NCBI RefSeq assembly: GCF_018860805.1
Contig: NZ_JAHKQR010000016.1
Span: forward strand, 248,001-312,000
Source: Aestuariibacter sp. A3R04
Lineage (GTDB): Bacteria > Pseudomonadota > Gammaproteobacteria > Enterobacterales > Alteromonadaceae
Length of the DNA stretch: 64,000 bases
Reading direction: 5' to 3'
Positions 43,842-52,118 of this stretch are shown piece by piece. Below the pieces are notes generated by a model. It worked only from the letters and a program-made list of their open reading frames with translations, did no database searches and had not been told where the DNA came from. The position numbers and the translations under genes were made by a program. Each line of letters begins with the position of its first letter. The first letter of the stretch is position 1.

Positions 43842-44744
43842 CTAGCGAAGCAATTTAATCAGTGTTCGTCCTAATCGCACGTTTAATGCTCCCGCGGCCA
43901 CGGCTTCAGCGGAATTCTCTACTATTTTTGCGGCCAGCGAGCCACCAATTTGATTTGCCAGTTCGTCAGTGGCCATATCAAACAGGCTTTGCGCTGCCAG
44001 ATTTTGTGCCAGTACCTTAAACAAGCGCCAGCTACCTGCTGTGCCGGGGCGCAAACCAAACACCCGCGCAACCCGTCGAATAGTGCGAAAACTTATCCAG
44101 CTAATGGCCAGCGTTTGAATTAAATGATTCGGGCTAATAAAAGTAAGACTACCACTAACCACTGCTTCTTTTTTTACAATTTCTTCAGCTTTAGCCGTAA
44201 CCGGCACCGCTACCGTGTGCTCGTAAAGGCTGGTAATGTCTTTAGGTGTCATATCGTCAGTGAGCATTTGCTGATATTGCTTGTAACAACGGGCGGCGTA
44301 ACTGCCTTTGCCAAAACGGTTGGCGTGGCGATCAATGATTTGAGTGACTTCCCCAGCGCTTTCCATGTCTGCTAATGTGGCAAAATTAAGGGGCGTTTCA
44401 ATGCACGCCGCTACGGCGCGAAACCCCAGCCATTCACGCACAATCAGGGTGAGCAGCGCCACCACAAACCCGCCCATGAGCAAGCCGAGAATGGTGCTCG
44501 ACACCGGAAACGCACTAAAGCGGGTAACAATGGCTTCTATGGCATCGAAAACCATAAAGGCCACCACAGCCAGCACACCCAGCATCAGAGTCACCGCCTT
44601 AAGCGATATACCTTGTTGCTCTTCTACGTCCCATTCGGTGTCATCGAGCCTGGCAGGCATACTCATTTTAGGCGCTGTCTGATCCAACGACACTTCTGTG
44701 ATACGAGAGCGATACCGTGGCGATTTATCTTCAGTAGATGGCAT
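43842..44744 (-). CDS. ycjF: YcjF-like DUF697 membrane protein
   Basis: The 300-residue protein has two central membrane helices (residues about 50-105: AVTLMLGVLAVVAFMVFDAI and ILGLLMGGFVVALLTLIV) and a C-terminal DUF697 part (ISWISFRTIRRVARVFGLRPGT and LRVR-like LGRTLIKLLR). It matches the TIGR01620 family and usual length. It is encoded 2 bases after the YcjX-like GTPase-fold protein and is almost always its partner. The role is unclear; in enterics the pair belongs to the phage-shock regulon, but no psp genes are seen here. Confidence 0.85.
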   Translation of the reverse strand: MPSTEDKSPRYRSRITEVSLDQTAPKMSMPARLDDTEWDVEEQQGISLKAVTLMLGVLAVVAFMVFDAIEAIVTRFSAFPVSSTILGLLMGGFVVALLTLIVREWLGFRAVAACIETPLNFATLADMESAGEVTQIIDRHANRFGKGSYAARCYKQYQQMLTDDMTPKDITSLYEHTVAVPVTAKAEEIVKKEAVVSGSLTFISPNHLIQTLAISWISFRTIRRVARVFGLRPGTAGSWRLFKVLAQNLAAQSLFDMATDELANQIGGSLAAKIVENSAEAVAAGALNVRLGRTLIKLLR

Positions 44745-44746
44745 AG

Positions 44747-46114
44747 TTAATCTTCCAGTAGGTATTGAAACAATTTGTCCATGCCCACTCCGCTTAAAAT
44801 GCGCGGCAGATAGTCGTCGGGCACAGCGGCTCTGAGCACCGGATAATTGTCTTCATCCATGATGAAGGTGATAAACGGCGGTAAGGAATCAAACCGCGCT
44901 TCCCGGTAGTCACCATCTACCGAGGTATACCTCACAGCCTTTTTGGTAGAGCCCAAATCCGTAAGGTGAATTGACGTCAGCAGAAAGTAGTCATGAGCAA
45001 TGCGGTTTTTAGCCAGTTTCGTTACTGCGCTGCTGGCAACGTCTTGCAATAAGGAATACAGATCACTTCGGTAAACGCGCGGTGCGTTGTCAGCTTTCGT
45101 TGCCACAAACGCCACACGGCGTATGCTTCGCTTGCGAAAGAACGTTTCTTTGAACCAGTGTTTCTGACCATAGGCAAATACGTCGGCAAGATGGCTAAGG
45201 GTTTCCTTTTGTTGCATTACATGTGACTTACTGTGGTTCAGGCCTTCGAACAAATCCACCAGTATAATTTGTTTGTCAGATTCTCTAAACGTGGTTTCGC
45301 GAAGCGGCTTCAGCCAGTTCTCCTGAAACGCGATGAAGTGCTTTGTGAACAGAGCGGTCCACGGGTGTGATTCGTCACTGCTGATATCGGTAGGCAGTGG
45401 CGTAAAGCCGTCTTCCCCCCAGTCGAAACCCGAGCAATTGAGCAAGAAACTGCCCGGCTGTAACATGGCAATACCGTCCTGCTTTGCCCGTTTGAGATAG
45501 TTGCGATAATTCCACACCAACTCTTGCGCCACCATAAGTGTGGGCTCTCTGTCGAAGTTGAAATTCAGCAAAGTACGGTGCCACTCAGCCGCGTAGTATT
45601 TCTGAGGCGGCGACATTTGTTGGGCCAGGCAGGAATCAGACCACTGGGCATAGGTTTTGTCGATCATGGGTAAATCGGTTATCCACTCGCCGGGATAATC
45701 GATAAACTCAAGTACTACATCTGTGTATGGCAACAGGTGCTTTTTTATTTTGTGGGTTTGCCGCAGGCGTATAATGGCTTTAAAGCCACACACCATTTCG
45801 GTGGATCTTGGCCACTGCCCGCGCTCCAGCGCACTTAAATGGTCTTCAAGGGGAAACATTTCGAAACCTTCCAAAGGCTCCATGCGAAGAGATTCCACCA
45901 GCTCCATAGGCAGATACCGAAGCAGCGGTAAGCACTGGTGCTTCCCTTCACTGCGGTATTTCAGAATGGTCATGAGGCTGGTAAACAGCATCGTTTTGCC
46001 ACTGCGGCTTAACCCAGTGATGGTAAAGCGGTGGACTTCCTTGGTAAACCAACCACCCGCAGCCTCCATGCCACTAACTACAGGAGACAGAATATTTTGA
46101 AAGATTCGCTTCAT
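44747..46114 (-). CDS. ycjX: YcjX-like DUF463 P-loop protein
   Basis: The 455-residue protein has a P-loop near the N-terminus (GLSRSGKTMLFTSLM), a switch-like DVVLEFIDYPGEW and FVATKADNAPR resembling a G4 motif, all typical of the YcjX/DUF463 stress-associated nucleotide-binding proteins. It is cytoplasmic and probably works with the membrane protein YcjF, encoded next. It is divergent from the gluconate regulator gene. Confidence 0.88.
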   Translation of the reverse strand: MKRIFQNILSPVVSGMEAAGGWFTKEVHRFTITGLSRSGKTMLFTSLMTILKYRSEGKHQCLPLLRYLPMELVESLRMEPLEGFEMFPLEDHLSALERGQWPRSTEMVCGFKAIIRLRQTHKIKKHLLPYTDVVLEFIDYPGEWITDLPMIDKTYAQWSDSCLAQQMSPPQKYYAAEWHRTLLNFNFDREPTLMVAQELVWNYRNYLKRAKQDGIAMLQPGSFLLNCSGFDWGEDGFTPLPTDISSDESHPWTALFTKHFIAFQENWLKPLRETTFRESDKQIILVDLFEGLNHSKSHVMQQKETLSHLADVFAYGQKHWFKETFFRKRSIRRVAFVATKADNAPRVYRSDLYSLLQDVASSAVTKLAKNRIAHDYFLLTSIHLTDLGSTKKAVRYTSVDGDYREARFDSLPPFITFIMDEDNYPVLRAAVPDDYLPRILSGVGMDKLFQYLLED

Positions 46115-46268
46115 GTGTTACCTCACTACCGTGTGAATTTTTTAATCATTCTATCACTATATGGGCGAAAGGGACGTGATTAAAAGGTACAGTTATATTT
46201 AGAAACAATTCGATGCAGTTTCGAGCATTTATTGTCTTTCACGATACAATACTTATTAACTATCGTTG

Positions 46269-46284
46269 ATGTTACATGTAACAT
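46269..46284. promoter_or_regulatory. GntR-type operator before the gluconate regulator
   Basis: ATGTTACATGTAACAT is a perfect 16-base palindrome that differs from the GntR consensus (ATGTTACCGGTAACAT) only in the central bases. It lies 33 bases before the chosen start of the regulator gene, suggesting autoregulation, and it would fall inside the coding region if the longer frame from 46266 were used. Confidence 0.7.
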
Positions 46285-46316
46285 TGAGGCGTTATTCACT
46301 CATCGTTGAGCCCGCC

Positions 46317-47315
46317 ATGCCGCAAGGGAAACGCCCGACATTACAGGATATTGCCAACAAAGTTGGTGTCACTAAAATGACGGTAAGCCGCTATATGCGC
46401 TCGCCTGAATCGGTAGCCGCGTCCACCCGAAAGAAAATTGCTGCGGCCATAGAAACACTGGGGTACATCAAAAACCGCGTGCCCGCCATTTTGTCGAAAT
46501 CGTCCAGCAAAACCATTGGCGTGCTGGTGCCGTCGTTGTCGAATCAGGTGTTTGCCGATTTAGTACAAGGGGTTGAAGCTGTAACCGGCGAAGAAGGGTT
46601 CGATACCCTCATTGCCCATACTGGTTACAGCGAAGCCATTGAAGAAGAAAAAGTGGCACTGATGCTGTCGTACCAGGTAGACGGCCTCATTCTTACTGAA
46701 ACGCGGCACTCGCCACGCACGCTGCAAATGTTAAATCAGGCCGGAATTCCGGTAGTAGAAACCATGGAACTGCCGTCATCGCCTATTGATATGGCAGTGG
46801 GACTAAACCACGAAGCCGCCGCTTTTCACATGGTGTCGGCCATTATTGCATCGGGCAAACAGCACGTGGTGTACCTGGCTGCCCGCATGGACAGTCGAAC
46901 CCTGCTGCGCAAAACCGGGTATGAAAAAGCAATGAAACAAGCCGGGCTTCAACCCGCCGTGGTGGCCACACTGGCACATTCCAGTTTTACCCAAGGTGGC
47001 GAATTGCTGAAAGAAGCTTTGACCCAACACCCCAAAACCAATGCGGTATTTTGCACTAACGACGATATTGCCGTGGGCGTTATGCTCAGGTGTAAACATT
47101 TGGGTTTGCGGGTGCCGGAAGATATGGCAGTGGCAGGTTATAACGGCTTGAACATAGGTGAGGCCATGACACCTGCACTTACCAGCGTTTTAACCCCCAG
47201 AGAGGAAATGGGCAGGGTCAGTGCCACTAATATATTGCAGAGCCTGCGGGGAGAACGCCCCGCCACGCCAGTTGCCGAACTGCCTTGGTCAATCAACGAT
47301 GGTCGCTCGGTGTAA
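46317..47315 (+). CDS. gntR: LacI-family gluconate regulator
   Basis: The 332-residue protein has an N-terminal helix-turn-helix (LQDIANKVGVTKMTVSRYM) and hinge (PAILSKSSS), then a sugar-binding domain with GVLVPSLSNQVFADLVQGVE. Similarity to E. coli GntR and the neighbours gntK and gntT identify its role: repression of gluconate genes, relieved by gluconate. ATG 46317 gives the normal start PQGKRPTLQD and frees the operator at 46269. Its last 27 bases overlap the 3' end of gntK on the other strand. Confidence 0.88.
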   Translation: MPQGKRPTLQDIANKVGVTKMTVSRYMRSPESVAASTRKKIAAAIETLGYIKNRVPAILSKSSSKTIGVLVPSLSNQVFADLVQGVEAVTGEEGFDTLIAHTGYSEAIEEEKVALMLSYQVDGLILTETRHSPRTLQMLNQAGIPVVETMELPSSPIDMAVGLNHEAAAFHMVSAIIASGKQHVVYLAARMDSRTLLRKTGYEKAMKQAGLQPAVVATLAHSSFTQGGELLKEALTQHPKTNAVFCTNDDIAVGVMLRCKHLGLRVPEDMAVAGYNGLNIGEAMTPALTSVLTPREEMGRVSATNILQSLRGERPATPVAELPWSINDGRSV

Positions 47316-47867
47316 ACACGCCCTGGTATCCATATTGCGCTGTTCAAATAAACCCAGTACATGATTCACTATTGCCTCAGGGCTTTGGCTAACAGGCACC
47401 GTGAATACGTCAGTTTCATCACTTGTCGGGCGCTCCAGGGTCGCAAACTGGCTATCGAGCATGTTCGGCTTCATAAAATGCCCTTTCCGCTGGGCCATGC
47501 GTTGCAAAATGGTGTGTTTAGGGCCATCTAAAAACAAGAAGTAAAGATGCTCATTTTTCGCCCGAATGATATCCCGGTACTGTTTTTTAAGCGCTGAACA
47601 CACAATAACACTGCACTGATGGCGCTGCATCAGACTGCGCACTTCTTCGCTGACTCGTTCAAGCCAGGGGCGGCGATCGTCGTCGGTTAATGGTTCACCG
47701 GCAGACATCTTTGCAACATTGCCCGGTGGATGAAGGTCGTCACCGTCGATAAACACCGCGTGTAGCGCCTTTGCCAACTGTTCGCCCACGGTTGATTTAC
47801 CCGACCCACTCACGCCCATCACGACTACTGAAAAGGCGCCGTTATGTTCTTTATTTGCGGTAGCCAT
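47289..47867 (-). CDS. gntK: Gluconokinase
   Basis: The 192-residue kinase has the P-loop GVSGSGKST, the substrate segment FIDGDDLHPPGNVAKMSAGEPLTDDDR and LDGPKHTILQRMAQRKGHFM, all diagnostic of the GntK family. It phosphorylates D-gluconate to 6-phosphogluconate. The gene runs convergently to gntR and overlaps its end by 27 bases. It is divergent from the permease gene, sharing the operator-bearing region 47868-48035. Confidence 0.93.
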   Translation of the reverse strand: MATANKEHNGAFSVVVMGVSGSGKSTVGEQLAKALHAVFIDGDDLHPPGNVAKMSAGEPLTDDDRRPWLERVSEEVRSLMQRHQCSVIVCSALKKQYRDIIRAKNEHLYFLFLDGPKHTILQRMAQRKGHFMKPNMLDSQFATLERPTSDETDVFTVPVSQSPEAIVNHVLGLFEQRNMDTRACLHRATIVD

Positions 47868-47966
47868 GCTATAGCCTCCCTGTCACACCACCTTGTTGCC
47901 ACGCCAGTTTACGCAAGCGCACTGGTGTTAAAAAATTGTTTAACGCCGATGAATATTTCGTGTAAT

Positions 47967-47978
47967 GTTACCGGTAAC
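47967..47978. promoter_or_regulatory. GntR operator between gntK and the gluconate permease gene
   Basis: GTTACCGGTAAC, within ATGTTACCGGTAACGT, matches the GntR consensus except at one outer base. It is about 100 bases from gntK and 58 bases from the permease start, so one site can control both divergent genes. Confidence 0.8.
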
Positions 47979-48035
47979 GTACCCCATTGTGAATTGTTTT
48001 TTGAAGCCTGTAAGATCAATCTCGAGAGTAACAAT

Positions 48036-49406
48036 ATGGATATGAACCTTGCCGCCAGCCCGACACATCTTTTGTTAACCGGCCTTGGCGCCGTTGTTGT
48101 ACTGGTGCTGCTAATTTTAATCTTGCGCATTCATGCGTTTGTGGCACTTATTGGCGTAAGTGCCTTAACGGCAGTTGTGGCTGGCATTCCCAGCGCCAGC
48201 ATTGTGCCTGTGATGGTATCCGGTTTCGGTGGCACACTGGCCTCGGTGGCGCTGCTGGTAGGGCTTGGCTGCATGATTGGCAAGTTGCTGGAGGTCACCG
48301 GTGGCGCGCAAGTATTAGCCGACGGCCTTATTAACCGCTTCGGGGAAGCCCGTGCGCCCTTTGCTTTGGGCGTGGCCTCGCTGCTGTTTGGCTTTCCCAT
48401 ATTTTTCGATGCCGGCCTTATTGTTATGTTTCCCATACTCATGAGTGTGGCGGATAAATTCGGTGGTTCCACCTTAAAATACGCCCTACCTGCAGCAGGG
48501 GCGTTCGCCGTGATGCACGCCTTTGTTCCACCCCATCCCGGCCCGGTAGCAGCGGCCGATTTACTAGGTGCAGATATGGGCTTGCTGCTTCTTATTGGAT
48601 TAGTTGTGGCGTTACCCGCATGGTATGTGGGCGCTTACTGCTTCGCGCTTTATACAGGCAGGCGTATTGTTATTGATTTACCACCACTGTTTAAACAGGC
48701 CAGTCAGACACCTCCGCTTAAGCCTCCTGCTTTTGGCACCGTGCTCGCGGTGTTGCTTACACCGGTTGTACTAATTTTTATGGATACCGGTTTAAACACC
48801 CTCACTGTCACCGGTACACTTCCCCCCGATCTCCCTTGGGTAGACATACTCAGAACCCTGGGCAAAACCCCCATTGCACTGCTCGTTACCTTAATACTCT
48901 GCCTGGTATTGTTCACGCCTGCACTCGGAAAAAAACGCATTGAACAACTGTGTGGCGAATCACTGGCCCCGGTGTGTGGCGTTATTTTGGTTACCGGTGC
49001 CGGAGGCATGTTTGGCGGGGTGTTGCGCAGCAGTGGCATTGGCGATGCGCTGGCCGGCCTGCTGCACGACACCGGTTTACCGGTGATTGTTGCCGCGTTC
49101 GTTATTTCAACCTGTCTGCGGGTTGCCCAAGGCTCGGCTACCGTGGCCCTTACCACTACAGCGGCACTCATGGCACCCATTGTGGCCGCCGCTCCCGGTT
49201 TATCGGCCGTGGATTTATGCTGCGTGGTTATTGCCATAGCCGGCGGCGCCACTGTGCTGTCGCACTTTAACGATTCAGGCTTTTGGCTGGTTTCCCGACT
49301 ACTGGATATGGATGAAAAAACCACGTTAAAAACCTGGACCGTCATGGAAACCCTGCTGGGGTCACTGGCTTTTATATTTGCAGGTTTGTTGAGCCTGATT
49401 TTCTAA
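48036..49406 (+). CDS. Gluconate permease (GntP family)
   Basis: The 456-residue membrane protein has about 12 to 14 helices and GntP signatures: FGFPIFFDAGLIVMFPI, FVPPHPGPVAAADLLGAD and LRVAQGSATVALTT. It is a proton symporter for gluconate, GntT/GntU-like. The start at ATG 48036 is chosen from the family N-terminus (MNLAASPTHLL); the frame extends far upstream through the operator and even into gntK, which cannot be coding. The Entner-Doudoroff genes edd and eda are not in the window. Confidence 0.9.
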   Translation: MDMNLAASPTHLLLTGLGAVVVLVLLILILRIHAFVALIGVSALTAVVAGIPSASIVPVMVSGFGGTLASVALLVGLGCMIGKLLEVTGGAQVLADGLINRFGEARAPFALGVASLLFGFPIFFDAGLIVMFPILMSVADKFGGSTLKYALPAAGAFAVMHAFVPPHPGPVAAADLLGADMGLLLLIGLVVALPAWYVGAYCFALYTGRRIVIDLPPLFKQASQTPPLKPPAFGTVLAVLLTPVVLIFMDTGLNTLTVTGTLPPDLPWVDILRTLGKTPIALLVTLILCLVLFTPALGKKRIEQLCGESLAPVCGVILVTGAGGMFGGVLRSSGIGDALAGLLHDTGLPVIVAAFVISTCLRVAQGSATVALTTTAALMAPIVAAAPGLSAVDLCCVVIAIAGGATVLSHFNDSGFWLVSRLLDMDEKTTLKTWTVMETLLGSLAFIFAGLLSLIF

Positions 49407-49425
49407 AAAGCAGAAGCACGCTTCC

Positions 49426-49448
49426 TTTATAGCTGCCTTCGCTATAAA
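49426..49448 (+). terminator. Possible hairpin terminator after the gluconate permease
   Basis: TTTATAGC (49426-49433) and GCTATAAA (49441-49448) form an eight-base stem with a seven-base loop, 20 bases after the stop. There is no T run, so termination is uncertain. Confidence 0.3.
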
Positions 49449-49765
49449 TTGAATGGCGCCTTGTATTTTGTCAGTTAGTTTTACACTTTGCCTTTAAAAT
49501 AACAGCAGGCACCGACTATTGGTTCGGTCTTAATCTTTCATCTGACTATAGCCGCGATGAAATTTATTGGGTTTCTGGTGACATGACCAGTAATGCTGCT
49601 GGTATGGAATCAAATGAAGGAACTTTCGATAATTGGAATGACAACGGTCAGCATCATGCGTTCAACCTTCAAGGCAACGTTACAAATGTACCTGAAACCA
49701 CTTCCTTAATGTTACTAGCACTGGGTCTGGCAGGTTTGGGCTTTTCACGTAAAAGAAAGTCGTAA
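49448..49765 (+). pseudogene. 5'-truncated remnant of a PEP-CTERM protein
   Basis: An open frame of about 105 codons runs from an in-frame stop at 49445 to TAA 49763-49765. Its first ATG is 49583, in the middle of protein-like sequence (AGTDYWFGLNLSSDY before it). The C-terminus is a PEP-CTERM sorting signal: VPETTSLMLLALGLAGLGF then SRKRKS. There is no signal peptide, which such exported proteins need, so this is the tail of a gene whose 5' part has been lost. No exosortase gene is present in the window. A strong terminator follows. Confidence 0.65.
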
Positions 49766-49800
49766 CTGAAATTTAAGCAAGCATGCCTGATGTTTATTAA

Positions 49801-49831
49801 AAGAGAGCACTGTACAGTGCTCTTTTTTTTT
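49801..49831 (+). terminator. Strong Rho-independent terminator
   Basis: A fully palindromic stem, GAGCACTGTACAGTGCTC, is followed by a run of nine or more T. It lies about 35 bases after the PEP-CTERM remnant and is probably its original terminator. The next 270 bases before the NUDIX gene hold nothing recognisable. Confidence 0.85.
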
Positions 49832-50098
49832 AGTTCAACGAAAACTCGTCGAACAAGGTAGCGTCAGTTTGCACAAACTGCATTACCGGCTGATATTCGT
49901 CAAGCTATTAAAATAGAAGGGCAAAATGTCTACTCAACAACACCACTATGAATTTTAGGTGAAGCCTTTATGACACCACCACCCAGAAATTGTCCGTCTG
50001 TGATTTGTCGTTCAAAAGGCACGTAAGAAACAGGTGAAAATGTTGGGGGTCTCTGGCATGCTCAGTATTATTATTGTCCGTTGACGTACACAGTGTTT

Positions 50099-50617
50099 AT
50101 GCAAACCAACCCTTTTACGTTTTGTCCTGCCTGCAAAAGCCACGCGTTTACCCTTACTAACAACCGCTATTTCTGTGACGATTGTCACTTCACGTTTTTC
50201 TTAAACGCCGCATCAGCCGCCGCAGGTATTATAGTGTGTGGAGATGAAGTACTGTTTACCATTCGCCAAAAAGAGCCTGGCAAAGGTAAACTGGGCTTGC
50301 CTGGCGGCTTTGTTGATTTTGGTGAATCCATGGAAGATGCTATTTGCCGGGAGACCCTTGAGGAACTGGGCGTAGAGATAACGCAATGGCAATATTTGCT
50401 CACCGCGCCCAACACTTACGATTACGCCAATGTGCGCTATCACACCTGCGATGGTTTTTTCGTGGCTCACCTGCAGGAAAAACCAGAGTTAACCTTACAA
50501 GAGTCAGAAATTGCGGGCGTAAAATGGCTTAAACACCCGGAAATACAACTGGAAGACATCGCTTTTGCATCTATGCGCAAGGCGCTTGCCCACTACTTGT
50601 CACAATGCGAAAAATAA
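50099..50617 (+). CDS. NUDIX hydrolase with N-terminal zinc ribbon
   Basis: The 172-residue protein has a small zinc ribbon (Cys9, Cys12, Cys26, Cys29) as in NudC-like and related proteins. It then has the NUDIX box G-FVDFG-E-SMEDAIC-RE-T-LEE-L-G. NUDIX enzymes cut nucleoside diphosphates linked to another group; the substrate here is unknown. ATG 50099 is preferred over the TTG at 50081 because the Cys motif then lies at the usual distance. The M20 peptidase gene begins 15 bases later. Confidence 0.85.
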   Translation: MQTNPFTFCPACKSHAFTLTNNRYFCDDCHFTFFLNAASAAAGIIVCGDEVLFTIRQKEPGKGKLGLPGGFVDFGESMEDAICRETLEELGVEITQWQYLLTAPNTYDYANVRYHTCDGFFVAHLQEKPELTLQESEIAGVKWLKHPEIQLEDIAFASMRKALAHYLSQCEK

Positions 50618-50632
50618 TAAAAAGGAACAACC

Positions 50633-52084
50633 ATGAAACGCATCTTTCTTACCCTTGCTGTAGCCCTGGTTATACTGACAGGCGTACTGGTTGTAAATAC
50701 GCTGCGCTTTACTCCCGTTGAAGTTATACCACAACCCGTTGAAACTACTGCAATAACACCAGATGGCAATGCCCTCGCTCAACAGCTATCTGAAGCCATC
50801 ACTTACAAAACCATTTCCTTTGAAGACGGCAACAAAGACAATTACGCTGCCTTTAGTGCCTTTACTCAGTGGCTTGAAGATACCTATCCGCGAGTCTTCA
50901 ACAATCTGATTTTACACCGCATCAATGAACACACGTTACTGCTGCAATGGAAAGGTACCACTGGCGATGCACCTGTATTGTTGTCTGCCCATTACGATGT
51001 AGTACCCGTTAACCCTGGCACAGAAAAAGACTGGACGCACCCACCCTTTGCCGGCGTGATAGACGATGGCATGATTTGGGGCCGCGGCGCCCTGGATGAC
51101 AAAAGTGCCGTTATCGCCATCATGGCATCGGCCACCGCTTTGCTGGAACAAGGTTTTACACCAAAGCGGGATGTGTTCTTCGCCTTTACCCACGACGAAG
51201 AACTGGGCAGCGATTTAGGCGCACAATCGGTAGTGAAGTGGTTTGAGCAGCGCAACATTGCACTGGCGTGGTCGCTGGATGAAGGCTCTTTTGTGCTCAA
51301 GGACATTTTGCCCGGTATGGATAAAGACATCGCCAGTATTAACGTTGCTGAAAAGGGCTTTTTAACGGTGAAGCTAACGGCAAGTGGCGAGGGCGGCCAC
51401 AGTTCGATGCCTCCCCAGGACACCGCCGTGAGTATTCTTGCCAGCGCTATTTTAAAGGTGAAAGACGCCCCATTGCCCGGCGGCCTCGATGGCGTTAGCC
51501 AGGATATGTACAGTAATATTGCCCGTCATATGGACTTTGGCAAACGCATGATGTTTGCCAACTTGTGGTTGTTTAAACCCCTGCTGAATATTGTGTTAGA
51601 CGACAGTACCAGCGGCAACGCCATGCTTCGCACCACAACCGCTCCCACCATGCTGTCAGGCAGTGTGAAATCGAATGTGTTACCCGCCACGGCCACCGCC
51701 GTTATTAATTTCCGCTTGCACCCCCGCGACACGCCAGAGCGTGTAGTGCAATGGGTTGTAAACGCCATTGACGACCCTCGGGTCACAGTTGAAACTACAG
51801 AAGCGTTTCCTGCATCGTCCGTTGCGCCCAGCGACAACCAGAGTTTTGCAGACTTAGCCTCCAGTACTCAATTGGTGTTTCCCAATGCCATTGTCACGCC
51901 GGGTTTAACTATTGCCGCCACCGACAGCCGGTTTTATGCAAAAACCACGAATGCCTACCGGTTTAACCCTATGGTCATTACCAACGACGATTTAAACGGC
52001 TTCCACGGCACTAACGAAAAGATCAGCATTGAAAATATGGTTAGTGCGGTAAAGTTTTACACCTCACTTATTCAAAAGCAGTAA
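50633..52084 (+). CDS. M20 family peptidase (PM20D1/CPS1-like), membrane anchored
   Basis: The 483-residue protein has one N-terminal hydrophobic helix (about 4-22), so the enzyme faces the periplasm. Metal and catalytic residues are readable: His120 and Asp122 in SAHYDVVPV, Asp155 in GRGALDDK, and Glu189-Glu190 in THDEELGS. A dimerisation domain follows (GEGGHSSMPP). The closest architecture is carboxypeptidase S / PM20D1, which splits or forms N-acyl amino acids. AAAGGA precedes the ATG, and it is probably cotranscribed with the NUDIX gene. Confidence 0.87.
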   Translation: MKRIFLTLAVALVILTGVLVVNTLRFTPVEVIPQPVETTAITPDGNALAQQLSEAITYKTISFEDGNKDNYAAFSAFTQWLEDTYPRVFNNLILHRINEHTLLLQWKGTTGDAPVLLSAHYDVVPVNPGTEKDWTHPPFAGVIDDGMIWGRGALDDKSAVIAIMASATALLEQGFTPKRDVFFAFTHDEELGSDLGAQSVVKWFEQRNIALAWSLDEGSFVLKDILPGMDKDIASINVAEKGFLTVKLTASGEGGHSSMPPQDTAVSILASAILKVKDAPLPGGLDGVSQDMYSNIARHMDFGKRMMFANLWLFKPLLNIVLDDSTSGNAMLRTTTAPTMLSGSVKSNVLPATATAVINFRLHPRDTPERVVQWVVNAIDDPRVTVETTEAFPASSVAPSDNQSFADLASSTQLVFPNAIVTPGLTIAATDSRFYAKTTNAYRFNPMVITNDDLNGFHGTNEKISIENMVSAVKFYTSLIQKQ

Positions 52085-52088
52085 CCGG

Positions 52089-52107
52089 GCCCGCCTGCGC
52101 CGCGGGC
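52089..52107. other. GC-rich hairpin between convergent genes
   Basis: GCCCGC (52089-52094) pairs with GCGGGC (52102-52107) in the 34 bases between the M20 gene and the GH89 gene. It may end both transcripts but has no T run. Confidence 0.35.
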
Positions 52108-52118
52108 GAGCGCAAGTG

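Noticed and set aside
46266..46316. N-terminal extension of the gluconate regulator
   Set aside because: It would place the perfect palindrome at 46269-46284 inside the coding region and adds residues before the normal LacI start.
47844..48035. N-terminal extension of the gluconate permease frame
   Set aside because: It runs through the GntR operator and the gntK start; family members begin at about 48036.
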